Shown here one piece after another: positions 7,385 through 16,630 of a stretch of 33,068 nucleotides of DNA. Numbering within the stretch: the stretch's first letter is position 1; every line of letters begins with the position of its first letter. Under the pieces are notes generated by a model. It saw only the letters and a list, made by a program, of their open reading frames with translations, ran no database searches and had not been told where the DNA came from. The DNA comes from Chloroflexota bacterium (GTDB lineage: Bacteria > Chloroflexota > Anaerolineae > Anaerolineales > UBA11579). Both the position numbers and the translations under genes were made by a program. The stretch is from assembly GCA_009391835.1 (NCBI GenBank), contig QWJF01000017.1:1-33068 (forward strand). Reading direction: 5' to 3'.

Positions 7385-9304
7385 GTGAAGCGAATCGTTG
7401 GTGCAATCGCCCTGATTCTCGTGCTGCTGGCTATCCCTCAGGGGATCAGGGCCCAGAGTGGGGCGAAACTTACTTTGAGGGCCTTGCAACTCGATAATTT
7501 CCCGCTGGTGGGGGGATTTGTTGAGGTGCGGGACGCGGCTGGTAATTCTATTTCCAATCTGGAGTCCGAAAATTTCATCGTGCTGGAAGATGGGGGGCGG
7601 CGCGAGGTGCAGCGAGTGCGGTTGGCGGACAGCGCCTGGCGGGTGGCAGTAGCGATCAACCCGGCTGAACCGTTTGCGATTCGGGATAGCCAGGGCTTTA
7701 CCCGCTATGACTACGCAGCCGAGGCACTGGCAACGTGGGCGGTGGGATTGTCTGCGGATGAGACGGCGCGTCTGGGCTTGAGCACGCCAGATGGTACGGA
7801 GGTGGCGTTTTCGTCGCCGGAAAGCTGGGTGGCGGCATTGCAGACGTACGAGCCTGATATGGGCGAGCTATTTCCCAGCTTGAATGCGCTCAGCGCGGCG
7901 CTGCAGCAAGTGGCCCAGCCGGGCGAGGAGGCGAACACAGCTTCGGCGATCCTGCTAGTGACCTCGATGCCGAGCCCGACCGCATTGCAGACACTGCCAA
8001 GCTTGCAGGACCAGGCCCTGGCCCTGGATGTGCCGGTGTTCGTCTGGCTGCTGGATGCGAATTCGCGCATTGATTCAGAAGGCGGCGCGGCGCTGGCGGC
8101 GCTGGCGGAGAGCACGGGCGGGGCGTTTTTTGGCTTCTCTGAGGGCGAGGCGTTCCCGGATCCGGCGGGCTATTTTGGGGCGATGGGCAGCAGTTACTTC
8201 TTCCAATATGAATCGGCGATCCGGGATACGCAAGAGCACGGGATCGCGGTGCAGGTGGAGAGCGAAGCATTGACTTTGAGCAGCGCGCCGCTGACGGTGC
8301 AACTGGATTTACAGGCCCCGAATCCGATCCTGGTATCGCCGCCTTCGATTATCGAGCGGACGCCCAGCGCGGAGGACATTAAGGTTCTAACGCCGTTCAG
8401 TCAGCCGATCGAGGTGATCATTGAATTCCCGGATGACCTGGAGCGCAACTTGGTGCGTACGACGCTGCTGGTGAACGGCGTGCAGGTGGCGGAAAACCGC
8501 GCGGCACCCTTCACGCGATTCGTGTGGGACCTCAGCGCGTACGACGAGCCGCAGCAAGTGTTCGTGCGCGTGGAGGTGGAGGACGAACTGGGGCTGGTGG
8601 GGCAGAGCGTGGAAATGCCGGTGCAGATCGCGGTGGTGGCTTCAGCCAGCGGCGTGCAAAGTGTGCTGGCGCGCAATATCCCGCTGATTACTTTGGTGGC
8701 GGCGCTGGTGGCCGCCGGGGCGCTGTTCGTGCTGTTTGTGCTTTCGGGGCGGAAATCGCCGGAAACCCTGCTGCGGCGGCAGAAAAAGGGTAGCGATGAT
8801 TCGGCACCGGATCCATTATTCGATTCACCGCTGGGGGCCAAAGCGACGGACCCATCGGCGGGTTCAGGGCATGTGGCGGATATGGCCCGGCCGCGGCGAA
8901 CTGAACTGGGTATTGAGGAGGAAAAGCCCAAATTGGCGGCGGCCCCGCAACTGCCCCCGATATACCTGGTGGCGGTAGATACTGGGCCGAGCGGCTACAG
9001 CCTGCCGAGTGTCACAAAATTTGACGGCTACGAGCTCTTAATCGGCTCGGACAGAGAGGCGTGCCGGCTGGAAGTGCGGGATGACTCGGTGGAGGCACAG
9101 CACACGGCGCTGCGGCGGCGCGAGGATGGCAGTTTCGAAGTGGCCGACCTGGGCACCGAGGCCGGTACCTGGCTGAATTACGCCCCGGTGACGAGCGAAG
9201 GGGCCACGGTGCACGCCGGGGACCTGATCCATGTGGGGCGGGTGGCGTTCCGTTTCCAGACACAGAAGCCGCCGACGGGCACATTGAGCACAGGCTTCGC
9301 ATGA
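7385..9304 (+). CDS. Membrane protein with extracellular VWA-like region and cytoplasmic FHA domain
   Basis: 639 aa starting at GTG 7385. Signal peptide at 1-23 (cleavage near IRAQS); a VWA-like extracellular part (about 30-300) of the kind that begins with FVEVRDAAGN and FIVLEDGGRREV but without a clear DxSxS metal site; a beta-rich domain (about 310-415); one transmembrane helix (433-453); a charged low-complexity cytoplasmic linker (456-525); and an FHA domain (about 548-625), with SVEAQHT supplying the SxxH motif and GTWLNY the Asn loop. FHA domains bind phosphothreonine, so the protein could link an outside signal to a Ser/Thr kinase/phosphatase system. Its stop overlaps the PP2C start by 4 nt (ATGA), indicating translational coupling. 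The usual GR of the first FHA strand reads GS, so binding affinity is uncertain. No kinase gene is in the window. Confidence 0.8.
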   Translation: MKRIVGAIALILVLLAIPQGIRAQSGAKLTLRALQLDNFPLVGGFVEVRDAAGNSISNLESENFIVLEDGGRREVQRVRLADSAWRVAVAINPAEPFAIRDSQGFTRYDYAAEALATWAVGLSADETARLGLSTPDGTEVAFSSPESWVAALQTYEPDMGELFPSLNALSAALQQVAQPGEEANTASAILLVTSMPSPTALQTLPSLQDQALALDVPVFVWLLDANSRIDSEGGAALAALAESTGGAFFGFSEGEAFPDPAGYFGAMGSSYFFQYESAIRDTQEHGIAVQVESEALTLSSAPLTVQLDLQAPNPILVSPPSIIERTPSAEDIKVLTPFSQPIEVIIEFPDDLERNLVRTTLLVNGVQVAENRAAPFTRFVWDLSAYDEPQQVFVRVEVEDELGLVGQSVEMPVQIAVVASASGVQSVLARNIPLITLVAALVAAGALFVLFVLSGRKSPETLLRRQKKGSDDSAPDPLFDSPLGAKATDPSAGSGHVADMARPRRTELGIEEEKPKLAAAPQLPPIYLVAVDTGPSGYSLPSVTKFDGYELLIGSDREACRLEVRDDSVEAQHTALRRREDGSFEVADLGTEAGTWLNYAPVTSEGATVHAGDLIHVGRVAFRFQTQKPPTGTLSTGFA

Positions 9305-10296
9305 TACCGGTCGACAAAGCGCACCTCAAGGTTTCGGCATATAGCCATTCGGGGGCCAGCGGCCAGCGCAACGAAGATCGTTACGCGCTGGAGGCTTATC
9401 AACTGAACGATGCCGAGAGCACCGGCTCGGTGCTGGCCCTCGTGGCGGACGGCGTGGGGGCCAACCGGGCGGGAGAAGTGGCGGCGCAACTGGCGGTGGA
9501 GACGATCGCGCAGGCGCTGGGGCGCAGCGACGCCAGCCAGCCGACAGCGATCCTGCAGGCGGCGATCATCCAGGCCGGCCAGACCACACTGGCACAAGCG
9601 GAAACCAAAGAAACCTGGCAGGGGATGGGCAGTACCTGCTTATGCGCGTGGGTTGTGGGGCGCAAACTTTACACTGCCTCGGTGGGGAATTCACGGCTCT
9701 ATCTACTGCGTGGCCAGCGCCTTCGACAACTGAATATCGCGCATGAATTGAGCGTGGATAAGAAGGAAGACAAGACTGAGGCGAGAGGAGGCGGGCCGGA
9801 AGAACGGCGCGGCTTTTTGGGCGGACAAAAGCGTGTGGAAGTGGACCTGGCTTTGGTGCTGCGACCCGGAGGAGAGGCAAAGGCGGCGCGCAACCAGGGG
9901 ATGCGGTTGGAGGCCAATGATCGCTTGCTCCTTTGCACGGATGGATTAAGCGACGCACTTGACGAGATTGAGATTGCTGACTTGCTGGGGCACAGCCAAT
10001 TGGAAGAGACGGCGGAGGCGCTGGTAGCGGCGGGGCTTAAAAAGCAGGCGCCGGGCAACCTGACGGCGTTGGTGTTGGGCGTGCCGCCGGCGAGACCGAT
10101 GATGGGGCGGCGCGGAGTGGCCTGGCGCAAGCTGGCGGTAACGAGCACGGCGGCGGTGATATTGGTGCTGCTCAGCTTGCTGGGCTGGTTTTTCTGGGGG
10201 GATGCGCTGAATCCAAACAGCACGCCGCGGGCCACCGGAATCCCAACACTGACGGCGGTACCGACCCTGACGACGGAGTTGATCTCAGTAGAATAA
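9301..10296 (+). CDS. PP2C-family protein phosphatase, membrane-anchored
   Basis: 331 aa. A PP2C catalytic domain occupies about 10-260: RNEDRY with Asp26, ADGVGANRAGE with Asp50, GSTCLCAW, SVGNSRLYLLR where GDSR would be usual, and LLLCTDGLSD with Asp214. The last motif, normally DNxTxxxV, reads GNLTALVLGV, so the metal-binding Asp is Gly252. A charged insertion (about 152-200) precedes the last lobe. A transmembrane helix (about 278-299) and a short Thr/Pro-rich external tail end the protein, like the PstP topology. It would dephosphorylate Ser/Thr phosphoproteins at the membrane together with the FHA partner with which it overlaps by 4 nt. The missing motif-11 Asp may lower activity or change metal use. 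Confidence 0.87.
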   Translation: MIPVDKAHLKVSAYSHSGASGQRNEDRYALEAYQLNDAESTGSVLALVADGVGANRAGEVAAQLAVETIAQALGRSDASQPTAILQAAIIQAGQTTLAQAETKETWQGMGSTCLCAWVVGRKLYTASVGNSRLYLLRGQRLRQLNIAHELSVDKKEDKTEARGGGPEERRGFLGGQKRVEVDLALVLRPGGEAKAARNQGMRLEANDRLLLCTDGLSDALDEIEIADLLGHSQLEETAEALVAAGLKKQAPGNLTALVLGVPPARPMMGRRGVAWRKLAVTSTAAVILVLLSLLGWFFWGDALNPNSTPRATGIPTLTAVPTLTTELISVE

Positions 10297-10333
10297 GGTA
10301 GTTTTCGGGGGAATGTCAGTCGCCCTTTTGGGC

Positions 10334-10339
10334 TATGAT
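10334..10339 (+). promoter_or_regulatory. -10 box (TATGAT) directly before the nucleotidyltransferase start
   Basis: TATGAT ends 5 nt before ATG 10345, with no Shine-Dalgarno between, again the leaderless geometry. A good -35 is not apparent. Confidence 0.45.
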
Positions 10340-10344
10340 TCACA

Positions 10345-11709
10345 ATGATGAGCAAAGCAAAAGTAGCGATCGGGCTGGAGGGCGAGGGGCCGCATAATTT
10401 GGCCGCGGAGCTGGAAACGCGCCTGCCAGCCGTACAGGTAGCCTTCTTGAAGGCGATGGCTGCCGAGGCGGAGGGGCTGGGGCGAGGGTTTTATTTGGTG
10501 GGGGGCGTGGTGCGCGATCTGCTGTTGGGCCGGGCGAGCCATAACTTTGACCTGGTGCTGGAGGGCGACGCCCGCAAGCTGGCGCGGGCGTTGGGCAAAC
10601 GCTATGGCGGCGAGGTAACGGAACACAAAGCGTTCCGGACGGCGGTGTGGACGATTGATAGCGTGCGGGAGACGCTGGCCGAAGCGCTGGGGGCTGAGTT
10701 GGAGACGGCAAGCCTGCCGGCGAGCGTGGATTTGATCTCGGCGCGCAAGGAAAGCTATGCGGAAGCGGGGGCGCTGCCGGATGTGGAATTGGATGGGATC
10801 GAAGAAGATACGCGGCGGCGGGATTTCACGGTGAATACGCTGGCGTTGCGGCTGGATGGGGCGCGTTACGGCGAATTGGTGGACCTGCACGGAGGCGTAA
10901 AGGATTTGGCAACGGGGAGGTTACGCGTCCTGCATGACAAATCCTTTGAGGATGACGCCACGCGCATCCTGCGGATTTTGCGCTTTGCGGGACGACTTGG
11001 CTTTGAAGTGGCTGAGGAGACGAAAGTGCTGCTGGCCGACGGGCCGCCCTATTTGAGGACGATCTCGGGAGAACGCATCCGGCACGAGCTGGAAGCGGCG
11101 CTGCGCGAGAAGCAGCGGGTCGGGATATTGGCGGAGATGGAGCGATTGGGCGTGTTGAGGGCAATCCAAGCGGGGCTGGTTTTTGAGGACGCGGCCAAAG
11201 CCGCGCTGGCGGCCTGGGATGGGGCCGCGCCGGGCGAATCCTGGGAAGCGCGCGACCAATCCGCGGAGGCCGTGGGGCTGGCGATCTGGTTGACACAATT
11301 GGATTCACGGGATGTAGAGGCCGCGGCGAAGCGGCTGCGCTTGGATGGCGACCTGCGGAAGGCGGTGCTGGGTGGGAGTAAAATGCTGGGCAAGATGGAT
11401 GCTCTCAAAGTGGCCAAAACAAGTGAGGCGGTGATAGCGCTGGATAAGCTGCCGGCGTTGGCGCGCTACGCTCTGTTTGCGGGGAGTGGAGATCAACAGG
11501 TGCGGAAACTCCTCAAGCGCTACGAGGCTGAGTGGCGGCAGGTGCAGCCGACCGTGGACGGGCACGAGCTGAAGCGGCTGGGGCTGACGCCCGGGCCGCG
11601 CTATTCGGAAATTCTGGGACGGCTGCGGGCGGCCTGGCTGGATGGGGAAGTGGAAAGTGCGGCACAGGAAACCGACTTATTGAGAGAATTACTGGATGGA
11701 AGCGCCTAA
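10345..11709 (+). CDS. CCA-adding / poly(A) polymerase family tRNA nucleotidyltransferase
   Basis: 454 aa, class II nucleotidyltransferase acting on tRNA 3' ends (CCA addition or poly(A) polymerisation; the two cannot be told apart here). Seen: YLVGGVVRDLLLGR (50-63), RRRDFTVNTLAL (the RRDFTxNA motif, just after EEDT), the DLHGGVKDL helix and the ERILRxxRF-type DDATRILRILRFAGRLGF region for tRNA binding; the C-terminal part is helical without an HD domain. Unusual: the catalytic DxD that follows GGxVRD reads NFD (Asn67, Asp69). The ATG at 10345 is followed at once by a second ATG (10348), and both fit. The gene overlaps the GNAT gene by 14 nt. Confidence 0.85.
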   Translation: MMSKAKVAIGLEGEGPHNLAAELETRLPAVQVAFLKAMAAEAEGLGRGFYLVGGVVRDLLLGRASHNFDLVLEGDARKLARALGKRYGGEVTEHKAFRTAVWTIDSVRETLAEALGAELETASLPASVDLISARKESYAEAGALPDVELDGIEEDTRRRDFTVNTLALRLDGARYGELVDLHGGVKDLATGRLRVLHDKSFEDDATRILRILRFAGRLGFEVAEETKVLLADGPPYLRTISGERIRHELEAALREKQRVGILAEMERLGVLRAIQAGLVFEDAAKAALAAWDGAAPGESWEARDQSAEAVGLAIWLTQLDSRDVEAAAKRLRLDGDLRKAVLGGSKMLGKMDALKVAKTSEAVIALDKLPALARYALFAGSGDQQVRKLLKRYEAEWRQVQPTVDGHELKRLGLTPGPRYSEILGRLRAAWLDGEVESAAQETDLLRELLDGSA

Positions 11710-12262
11710 GCTGCAGACGCGCCCGGCATTGCAAAGCGGGCTACAGGATTGGGTGGGGGAGGTGCCGCTGCGCCAACTCGTGGAAAGCGACTTGCGGGGA
11801 CTGGAATGGGAGGGCGAATACATTCACTTTCGACGGATCTACGAACTGGCTTACCGGCGCGCGCTAAAAGGGGATGCTGTGTTGTGGGTGGCAGATGGGG
11901 CCGAGGGGTTGTTGGGGCAGCTCTTTGTGCTGCTGCGCTCGATGGCCGACCCAGCAGCCGCGGACGGCCGCCGGCGGGCCTTTATCCATTCGTTCCGGGT
12001 GCGGCCCGAAGTGCGCGGCCGGGGGCTGGGCAGCCGCATGCTGCGCAAAGCGGAGGGGGATCTGCGCCGCCGGGGCTATCGCTGGGCGTCGTTGAACGTG
12101 GCGCGGGACAATGCGGCGGCAGTGCGGCTGTATAAGCGGGCGGGTTACGCGATCGTTTCCGAAGAAGAGGGGCGTTGGATGTATCTGGACCACCGGGGAA
12201 TTGAGCGCGAGGTGCATGAACCTAGTTGGCGTATGCGTAAAGCCCTGTTCGGGAGACGATAA
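11696..12262 (+). CDS. GNAT-family N-acetyltransferase
   Basis: 188 aa. The acetyl-CoA binding core is clear: FRVRPEVRGRGLGSRMLRKA (about 100-119, motif A with R-x-x-G-x-G/A pattern) and NVARDNAAAVRLYKRAGY (about 137-154, motif B). Such proteins acetylate a small molecule or a protein amine; the substrate is not predictable. It starts 14 nt inside the end of the nucleotidyltransferase gene, in another frame, so the two are co-transcribed. The tail (about 165-188) is basic. It is followed by the nusA promoter. Confidence 0.82.
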   Translation: MEAPKLQTRPALQSGLQDWVGEVPLRQLVESDLRGLEWEGEYIHFRRIYELAYRRALKGDAVLWVADGAEGLLGQLFVLLRSMADPAAADGRRRAFIHSFRVRPEVRGRGLGSRMLRKAEGDLRRRGYRWASLNVARDNAAAVRLYKRAGYAIVSEEEGRWMYLDHRGIEREVHEPSWRMRKALFGRR

Positions 12263-12271
12263 CGGTTTCTC

Positions 12272-12300
12272 TTGCGTTTGGCTTGACGGCGTGTTAAAAT
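12272..12300 (+). promoter_or_regulatory. Promoter of the nusA operon
   Basis: TTGCGT (12272-12277), 17-nt spacer, TAAAAT (12295-12300), just after the GNAT stop. It would start an mRNA with a leader of about 105 nt before nusA. Confidence 0.6.
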
Positions 12301-12336
12301 CTTTGGGTAGTTCGCAGCAACGCATAGAAGGTTTCG

Positions 12337-12360
12337 GAAAGTGGGCAACCCCCACTTTTC
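12337..12360 (+). promoter_or_regulatory. Hairpin in the nusA leader
   Basis: AAAGTGGG pairs with CCCACTTT around a 5-nt loop, followed by TCTGC rather than a U-run. It sits in the untranslated leader between promoter and nusA, where NusA autogenous control acts in other bacteria; that role here is inference. Confidence 0.4.
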
Positions 12361-12412
12361 TGCTTATATAGGGAGCTTGCGGCTCAGAAGAAAAAAAAGG
12401 GAGTATCAAGAC

Positions 12413-14359
12413 ATGAAAAAAGAGTTCGCGCTGGCCTTCAACGAACTGCTGGACGACAAGCAATTGCCGAAGGAAGTGATCATCGAGGCGCTGGAAGCCG
12501 CGATGGTTTCCGCCTATCGTAAAACGGTGAATGCCTCCACGGCGCAGGAAATTGTCGGAAAGCTGGATAACGAAACCGGCGACATCCTGATCTTCGCAGA
12601 GAAGGAAGTGGTCGAAGAGGTGCAGGACGAGAACACTGAAGTGACGCTGGAGACTGCGCGCAAAGAGCACCCCGAAGCGGAACTTGGCGAAGTGCTGATT
12701 GTTGAAAGCACGCCAGAGGATTTTGGCCGCGTGGCTGCGCAGACGGCGCGGCAAGTGGTGCAGCAGCGTATTCGGGAAGCCGAGCGGGATGCACAGATGG
12801 AATACTTCGGCCACCAGGTGGGCGAGACGGTAAACGGCATTGTGCAGGCCGCCAACCCGCACATGATTACGCTGGGGCTGGATCGCAAAGCGGAGGGCAA
12901 GATGCCGCGCAGCCAGCAGATTCCGGGCGAACGTTTCCGGGTGCACGACCGAGTGCGGGCGCTATTGCTTGAAGTGAAGGACAGCCCGCGCGGGCCGGAA
13001 ATTATTTTGACACGCGCGCACCGCGATTTCCTGCGGCGCTTGCTCGAAGACGAAGTGCCTGAGATTTATCAGGGACTGGTTGAAATCCGCTCGATTGCGC
13101 GCGAACCAGGCTACCGCTCGAAGGTGGCGGTTTCCGCGCTGCAAGCCGGGATTGATCCGGTGGGCGCCTGCGTGGGCATCCGCGGGGTGCGCATCCAGGC
13201 CATCGTGCGTGAATTGCACGACGAGAAAATTGATGTGATTGAATGGAACTCCGACCCGGCGCAGTTCATTGCGAAGTCTCTGAGCCCGGCGCGGGTAACT
13301 GGCGTGTATTTGGATGACCGCTTGACTGGCAACCGCACGGCGACCGTGGTGGTGCCGGAGGACCAGTTGAGCCTGGCGATTGGCCGGGACGGGCAGAACG
13401 CGCGCCTAGCGGCCAAACTGACCGGCTGGCGGATTGATATCAAGAGCTTGCCCGAAGCGACCGGCGATGCGGTCAACAAACTGCAGACTCACGATGCATT
13501 TGCTCCGCTGCGCCCCGAGATGGATGAACTGGTTCCGCAGATTGAGGGCGTACTGGCCAAGAAGGCCGAAGGCCGCCCGATTACGCCTGAGGAATACAAG
13601 CTACTCGGCGATTTCGTGAACAAGATCGAATTCAACGCTCAGGAGCGCCGCGAGGAAATCCTGGAGCAGAAACGGGAAGAGCGCGAGAAGGTGGCGGAGA
13701 AGATCCCGAGCACGGCCTTCGATTTGCCAGTGGAAGAGCTGGGCCTGACACCGAGCCTTACCTTAATGGTGGCCGGCGAGGGATATACGACGATCGGCGA
13801 GCTGATGATGCAGCTCGAGCTGGATGCGGACAAGATCCTAGAAATCAGCGGGGTTGGCCCCAAAGCGATTGAAAGCATTCAAGAGACCATCGCGGGCTTT
13901 GAATTCCCTGAGCCTGAGCCCGAGCCCGAGGTGGAGGCTGAAGCCGACGCTGAGGAAGCCGCCGAGATGTTGGATGAGGCGAGCGCGGATGCTGCCATAG
14001 AAGCGGTGGAAGAAGCCGAAGTGGTCGACACCGAACTGAAAGCGGCGACCGACGACGTGGTTGTGCTACCCAAGATGAAGAAAGAAAAGGCAGAGGCGAC
14101 CGCGGAGACCAGCGCGGATGGCGACGAAGAGCCGCAATCCGTAGAAGAGATTTTTGCCAAGACGGCCGAACAATTGCTGGGCAAGCAGCGGCGGGCCAAG
14201 CCGAAAGCTGCGCCAAAGGCGGCTGAACCAGCGGTTGAAGAAGCCGATAAGAAGAAAAAGCGCAAGAAGGGTCGCGAGATCGAATACGATCCCGATCACG
14301 ATGTGACCATTGTTCGCCGGCGACGCGAGGATGAGTGGGAGGAGGGCGGCGAGTGGTAG
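12413..14359 (+). CDS. nusA: Transcription termination/antitermination protein NusA, long C-terminal tail
   Basis: 648 aa. An N-terminal RNA-polymerase-binding domain (1-125), S1 domain (about 133-197), two KH domains (about 200-345, with [15 protein letters not shown] and [20 protein letters not shown]) and a helix-hairpin-helix region (about 450-500, with [14 protein letters not shown]). The last 150 residues are an acidic Glu/Ala-rich stretch, then [12 protein letters not shown] and an Arg/Glu-rich end; the B. subtilis protein (371 aa) ends after the KH domains. The start is ATG 12413, with AAGGGAG 9 nt upstream; a longer GTG start at 12341 falls inside the leader hairpin. It heads the operon, but no rimP precedes it, which is unusual. 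It modulates pausing, termination and antitermination. Confidence 0.96.
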   Translation: MKKEFALAFNELLDDKQLPKEVIIEALEAAMVSAYRKTVNASTAQEIVGKLDNETGDILIFAEKEVVEEVQDENTEVTLETARKEHPEAELGEVLIVESTPEDFGRVAAQTARQVVQQRIREAERDAQMEYFGHQVGETVNGIVQAANPHMITLGLDRKAEGKMPRSQQIPGERFRVHDRVRALLLEVKDSPRGPEIILTRAHRDFLRRLLEDEVPEIYQGLVEIRSIAREPGYRSKVAVSALQAGIDPVGACVGIRGVRIQAIVRELHDEKIDVIEWNSDPAQFIAKSLSPARVTGVYLDDRLTGNRTATVVVPEDQLSLAIGRDGQNARLAAKLTGWRIDIKSLPEATGDAVNKLQTHDAFAPLRPEMDELVPQIEGVLAKKAEGRPITPEEYKLLGDFVNKIEFNAQERREEILEQKREEREKVAEKIPSTAFDLPVEELGLTPSLTLMVAGEGYTTIGELMMQLELDADKILEISGVGPKAIESIQETIAGFEFPEPEPEPEVEAEADAEEAAEMLDEASADAAIEAVEEAEVVDTELKAATDDVVVLPKMKKEKAEATAETSADGDEEPQSVEEIFAKTAEQLLGKQRRAKPKAAPKAAEPAVEEADKKKKRKKGREIEYDPDHDVTIVRRRREDEWEEGGEW

Positions 14360-14389
14360 GCCGCTGGCCAGCCGCTCGTCACGCGCGTG

Positions 14390-14710
14390 ATGGCGAAAAA
14401 AGGACGGCGCAAGGGTAGGCATATTCCGCAGCGCACCTGTGTGGGCTGCCGTGAAGTGAACGCAAAGGGGGACTTGTTGCGGCTGGTGCGCACTCCAAAG
14501 GGAGTGCAGCCAGATGCAAGCGGCAAACTGGACGGGCGCGGGGCCTACGTGCATGCCAACCAGGACTGTTTGGGCCGGGCGATGAAAGGCCCCTTGAACG
14601 GCGCGTTGCAAATGGTTTTGAGCGCGGCGGACCGCGAAGGGCTAGAGGCCTATATGCGTGATCTGCCTGCCGAGAAGGCCCGGGCGTCAAATTCAGAGGG
14701 GGCGGGCTAA
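14390..14710 (+). CDS. rnpM: YlxR/RnpM-family RNA-binding protein
   Basis: 106 aa, DUF448 family. RTCVGCREV near the start and GRGAYVHANQDCLGRA in the middle are the family hallmarks; a basic N-terminus (AKKGRRKGRH) suggests nucleic acid contact. In B. subtilis this protein modulates RNase P, and it lies between nusA and infB in many bacteria as here. GTG (14387) and ATG (14390) are adjacent; ATG is chosen. The tail after about residue 90 is low complexity. Confidence 0.9.
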   Translation: MAKKGRRKGRHIPQRTCVGCREVNAKGDLLRLVRTPKGVQPDASGKLDGRGAYVHANQDCLGRAMKGPLNGALQMVLSAADREGLEAYMRDLPAEKARASNSEGAG

Positions 14711-14758
14711 GCGATTTAGCCAGCAGGGGAATCTATTTCGGGTGAAGGAGTTTTTCCG

Positions 14759-16603
14759 ATGAGTGAAGAGACCAAAGATATTAAAACTGAGGAAGTCATA
14801 GAAGAAGAGGCAGTCATTAAGGACATAAAGCTGCCCGGCTCGTTGAGCGTGCGGGACCTGGCAACCCTGATGGAGGCCAGCCCGATTGAGGTGATCAAAG
14901 TGCTGATGGCCAACGGGGTGATGGCCAATATTAACCAAACGATTGATTTCGATGCGGCGGCCGTGGTGGCCTCCGAGATGGGCTACGAAGCTTCCCTGGA
15001 CACCGTGGACCAATTGGAAGCCGAGGACGTCGGTGAAATTCCGCTGTGGAAGCGAATGATTGCCAATGAGGACGAAAAAGACCTCAAGCCACGCGCACCG
15101 GTGGTGACAATTCTCGGGCACGTGGACCACGGCAAGACGACGCTGCTGGACGCGATCCGGCAGGCGAGCGTGGTGAGCGAAGAGGCGGGCGGCATTACGC
15201 AGCACATCGGCGCATACCAGGCCAAGCACAATGATCGCCTGATTACCTTCCTGGATACGCCGGGCCACGCGGCCTTCACGGCGATGCGCTCACGCGGCGC
15301 ACAGGGCGCAGACGTAGTGATTTTGGTGGTGGCAGCGGATGACGGGGTGATGCCGCAGACCAAGGAAGCGCTGGCACATGCCAAAGCGGCGCAGGTGCCG
15401 ATCGTGGTGGCGCTGAACAAGATTGACAAAGAAAACGCCAACCCGGAGCTGGTAAAGAAGCAGTTGGCCGACAATGGATTGGTGCCCGATGATTGGGACG
15501 GCGACACCATCGTAGTGCCAGTTTCGGCCAAGCAAAAAACCGGACTGGAGGACTTACTGGAAGCGATCCTGCTGGTGGCCGACAATGTTGAGATTATGGC
15601 CAACCCGGATGGCATTGTGATTGGCACGGTGATTGAAGCCGAACGCGACCCCTCGAGGGGCGTGGTAGCTACGCTGCTGGTGCAGAACGGCACGCTGAAT
15701 GTTGGGGATGTGCTGGTGCTGGGGACTTCGCACGGCAAGCTGAGAGCGATGTTCGATTTTTACGGGAATGCAATTGAATCAGCAGGCCCTTCGACGCCAA
15801 TCTCCGTGTTGGGTTTGAAAGAAGTGCCAGCGGCGGGCGACCCCTTCCGGGTTGTGGATTCGGAGAAAGACGCGCGCTCCATCGTAGCGGAGCGCAAGGA
15901 CAAGCAAAAAGCCGAGAAATCCAAGAGCATTAAGCCCCTTACGCTGGAAAGCATGTTTGACGCCTTCCAGGCGGGCGAAGTGCGCGAGCTACGGCTGATC
16001 GTTAAGGCGGACGTGCAAGGTTCGTTGGAGCCGATCGTGTCTTCGCTGGAGGAAATGAGCGCCACTGATAAAGAAGGCCAAATTGGGGTGCACATCCTGC
16101 AAGCGGGCACGGGCAACATCTCGGAGAACGATATTGCGCTGGCGGCGGCTTCCAAAGCCGTGGTGATGGGTTTTAATGTGGAGGCGGACGGTTCGGCGCA
16201 GAAAGCCGCCGAGCGCGAAGGCATCGCCATCCGGCTTTACAACATTATCTACCGGCTAACCGAAGACGTAGAAAAGGCATTGAAGGGCATGCTGCAGCCG
16301 GAGGAGCGGGAGACGATAATCGGCAAAGCCGAGGTGCGGGCGATCTTCAAATCCACCCGGCTGGGCAAGATTGCAGGCTGCAAAGTTGTGGAGGGCGAAG
16401 TGCGGCGCAACGCGTTCGTGCGGGTGCTGCGCAACGGCAAGGAAATTTACAGCGGCGCGATCTCCTCGCTGAAGCACGATAAGGACGACGTGAAGGACGT
16501 GCGCGAAGGATTTGAATGCGGGATTAACCTCAAGGATTACGATGACATTCAAGAGGGCGATATCCTTGAGGCCTTCATTGTCGAACTGGTGGCCGCCGCG
16601 TAG
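14759..16603 (+). CDS. infB: Translation initiation factor IF-2
   Basis: 614 aa, short for IF-2 because the N-terminal linker is brief. An IF2N domain (about 24-75), then the GTPase domain with GHVDHGKTT (G1), [11 protein letters not shown] (G3) and NKIDKEN (G4), then domains II, III and IV that bind the ribosome and fMet-tRNA. GAAGGAG at 14744-14750 is 8 nt before ATG 14759. It delivers initiator tRNA to the 30S subunit and promotes subunit joining. Order nusA-rnpM-infB-rbfA is the classic one. Confidence 0.97.
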   Translation: MSEETKDIKTEEVIEEEAVIKDIKLPGSLSVRDLATLMEASPIEVIKVLMANGVMANINQTIDFDAAAVVASEMGYEASLDTVDQLEAEDVGEIPLWKRMIANEDEKDLKPRAPVVTILGHVDHGKTTLLDAIRQASVVSEEAGGITQHIGAYQAKHNDRLITFLDTPGHAAFTAMRSRGAQGADVVILVVAADDGVMPQTKEALAHAKAAQVPIVVALNKIDKENANPELVKKQLADNGLVPDDWDGDTIVVPVSAKQKTGLEDLLEAILLVADNVEIMANPDGIVIGTVIEAERDPSRGVVATLLVQNGTLNVGDVLVLGTSHGKLRAMFDFYGNAIESAGPSTPISVLGLKEVPAAGDPFRVVDSEKDARSIVAERKDKQKAEKSKSIKPLTLESMFDAFQAGEVRELRLIVKADVQGSLEPIVSSLEEMSATDKEGQIGVHILQAGTGNISENDIALAAASKAVVMGFNVEADGSAQKAAEREGIAIRLYNIIYRLTEDVEKALKGMLQPEERETIIGKAEVRAIFKSTRLGKIAGCKVVEGEVRRNAFVRVLRNGKEIYSGAISSLKHDKDDVKDVREGFECGINLKDYDDIQEGDILEAFIVELVAAA

Positions 16604-16630
16604 GTTCACGGAAAAACAAGCGGGAAAGCA

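Noticed and set aside
7276-7489. Longer N-terminus for the heparinase-family protein (to 7489 or ATG 7300)
   Set aside because: These extensions run through the predicted promoter and into the divergent FHA gene; ATG 7276 is the first start after the promoter.
11864-12946. Minus-strand open frame of 360 codons across the GNAT/nusA junction
   Set aside because: It spans the nusA promoter and leader and overlaps two real genes; no domain is seen.
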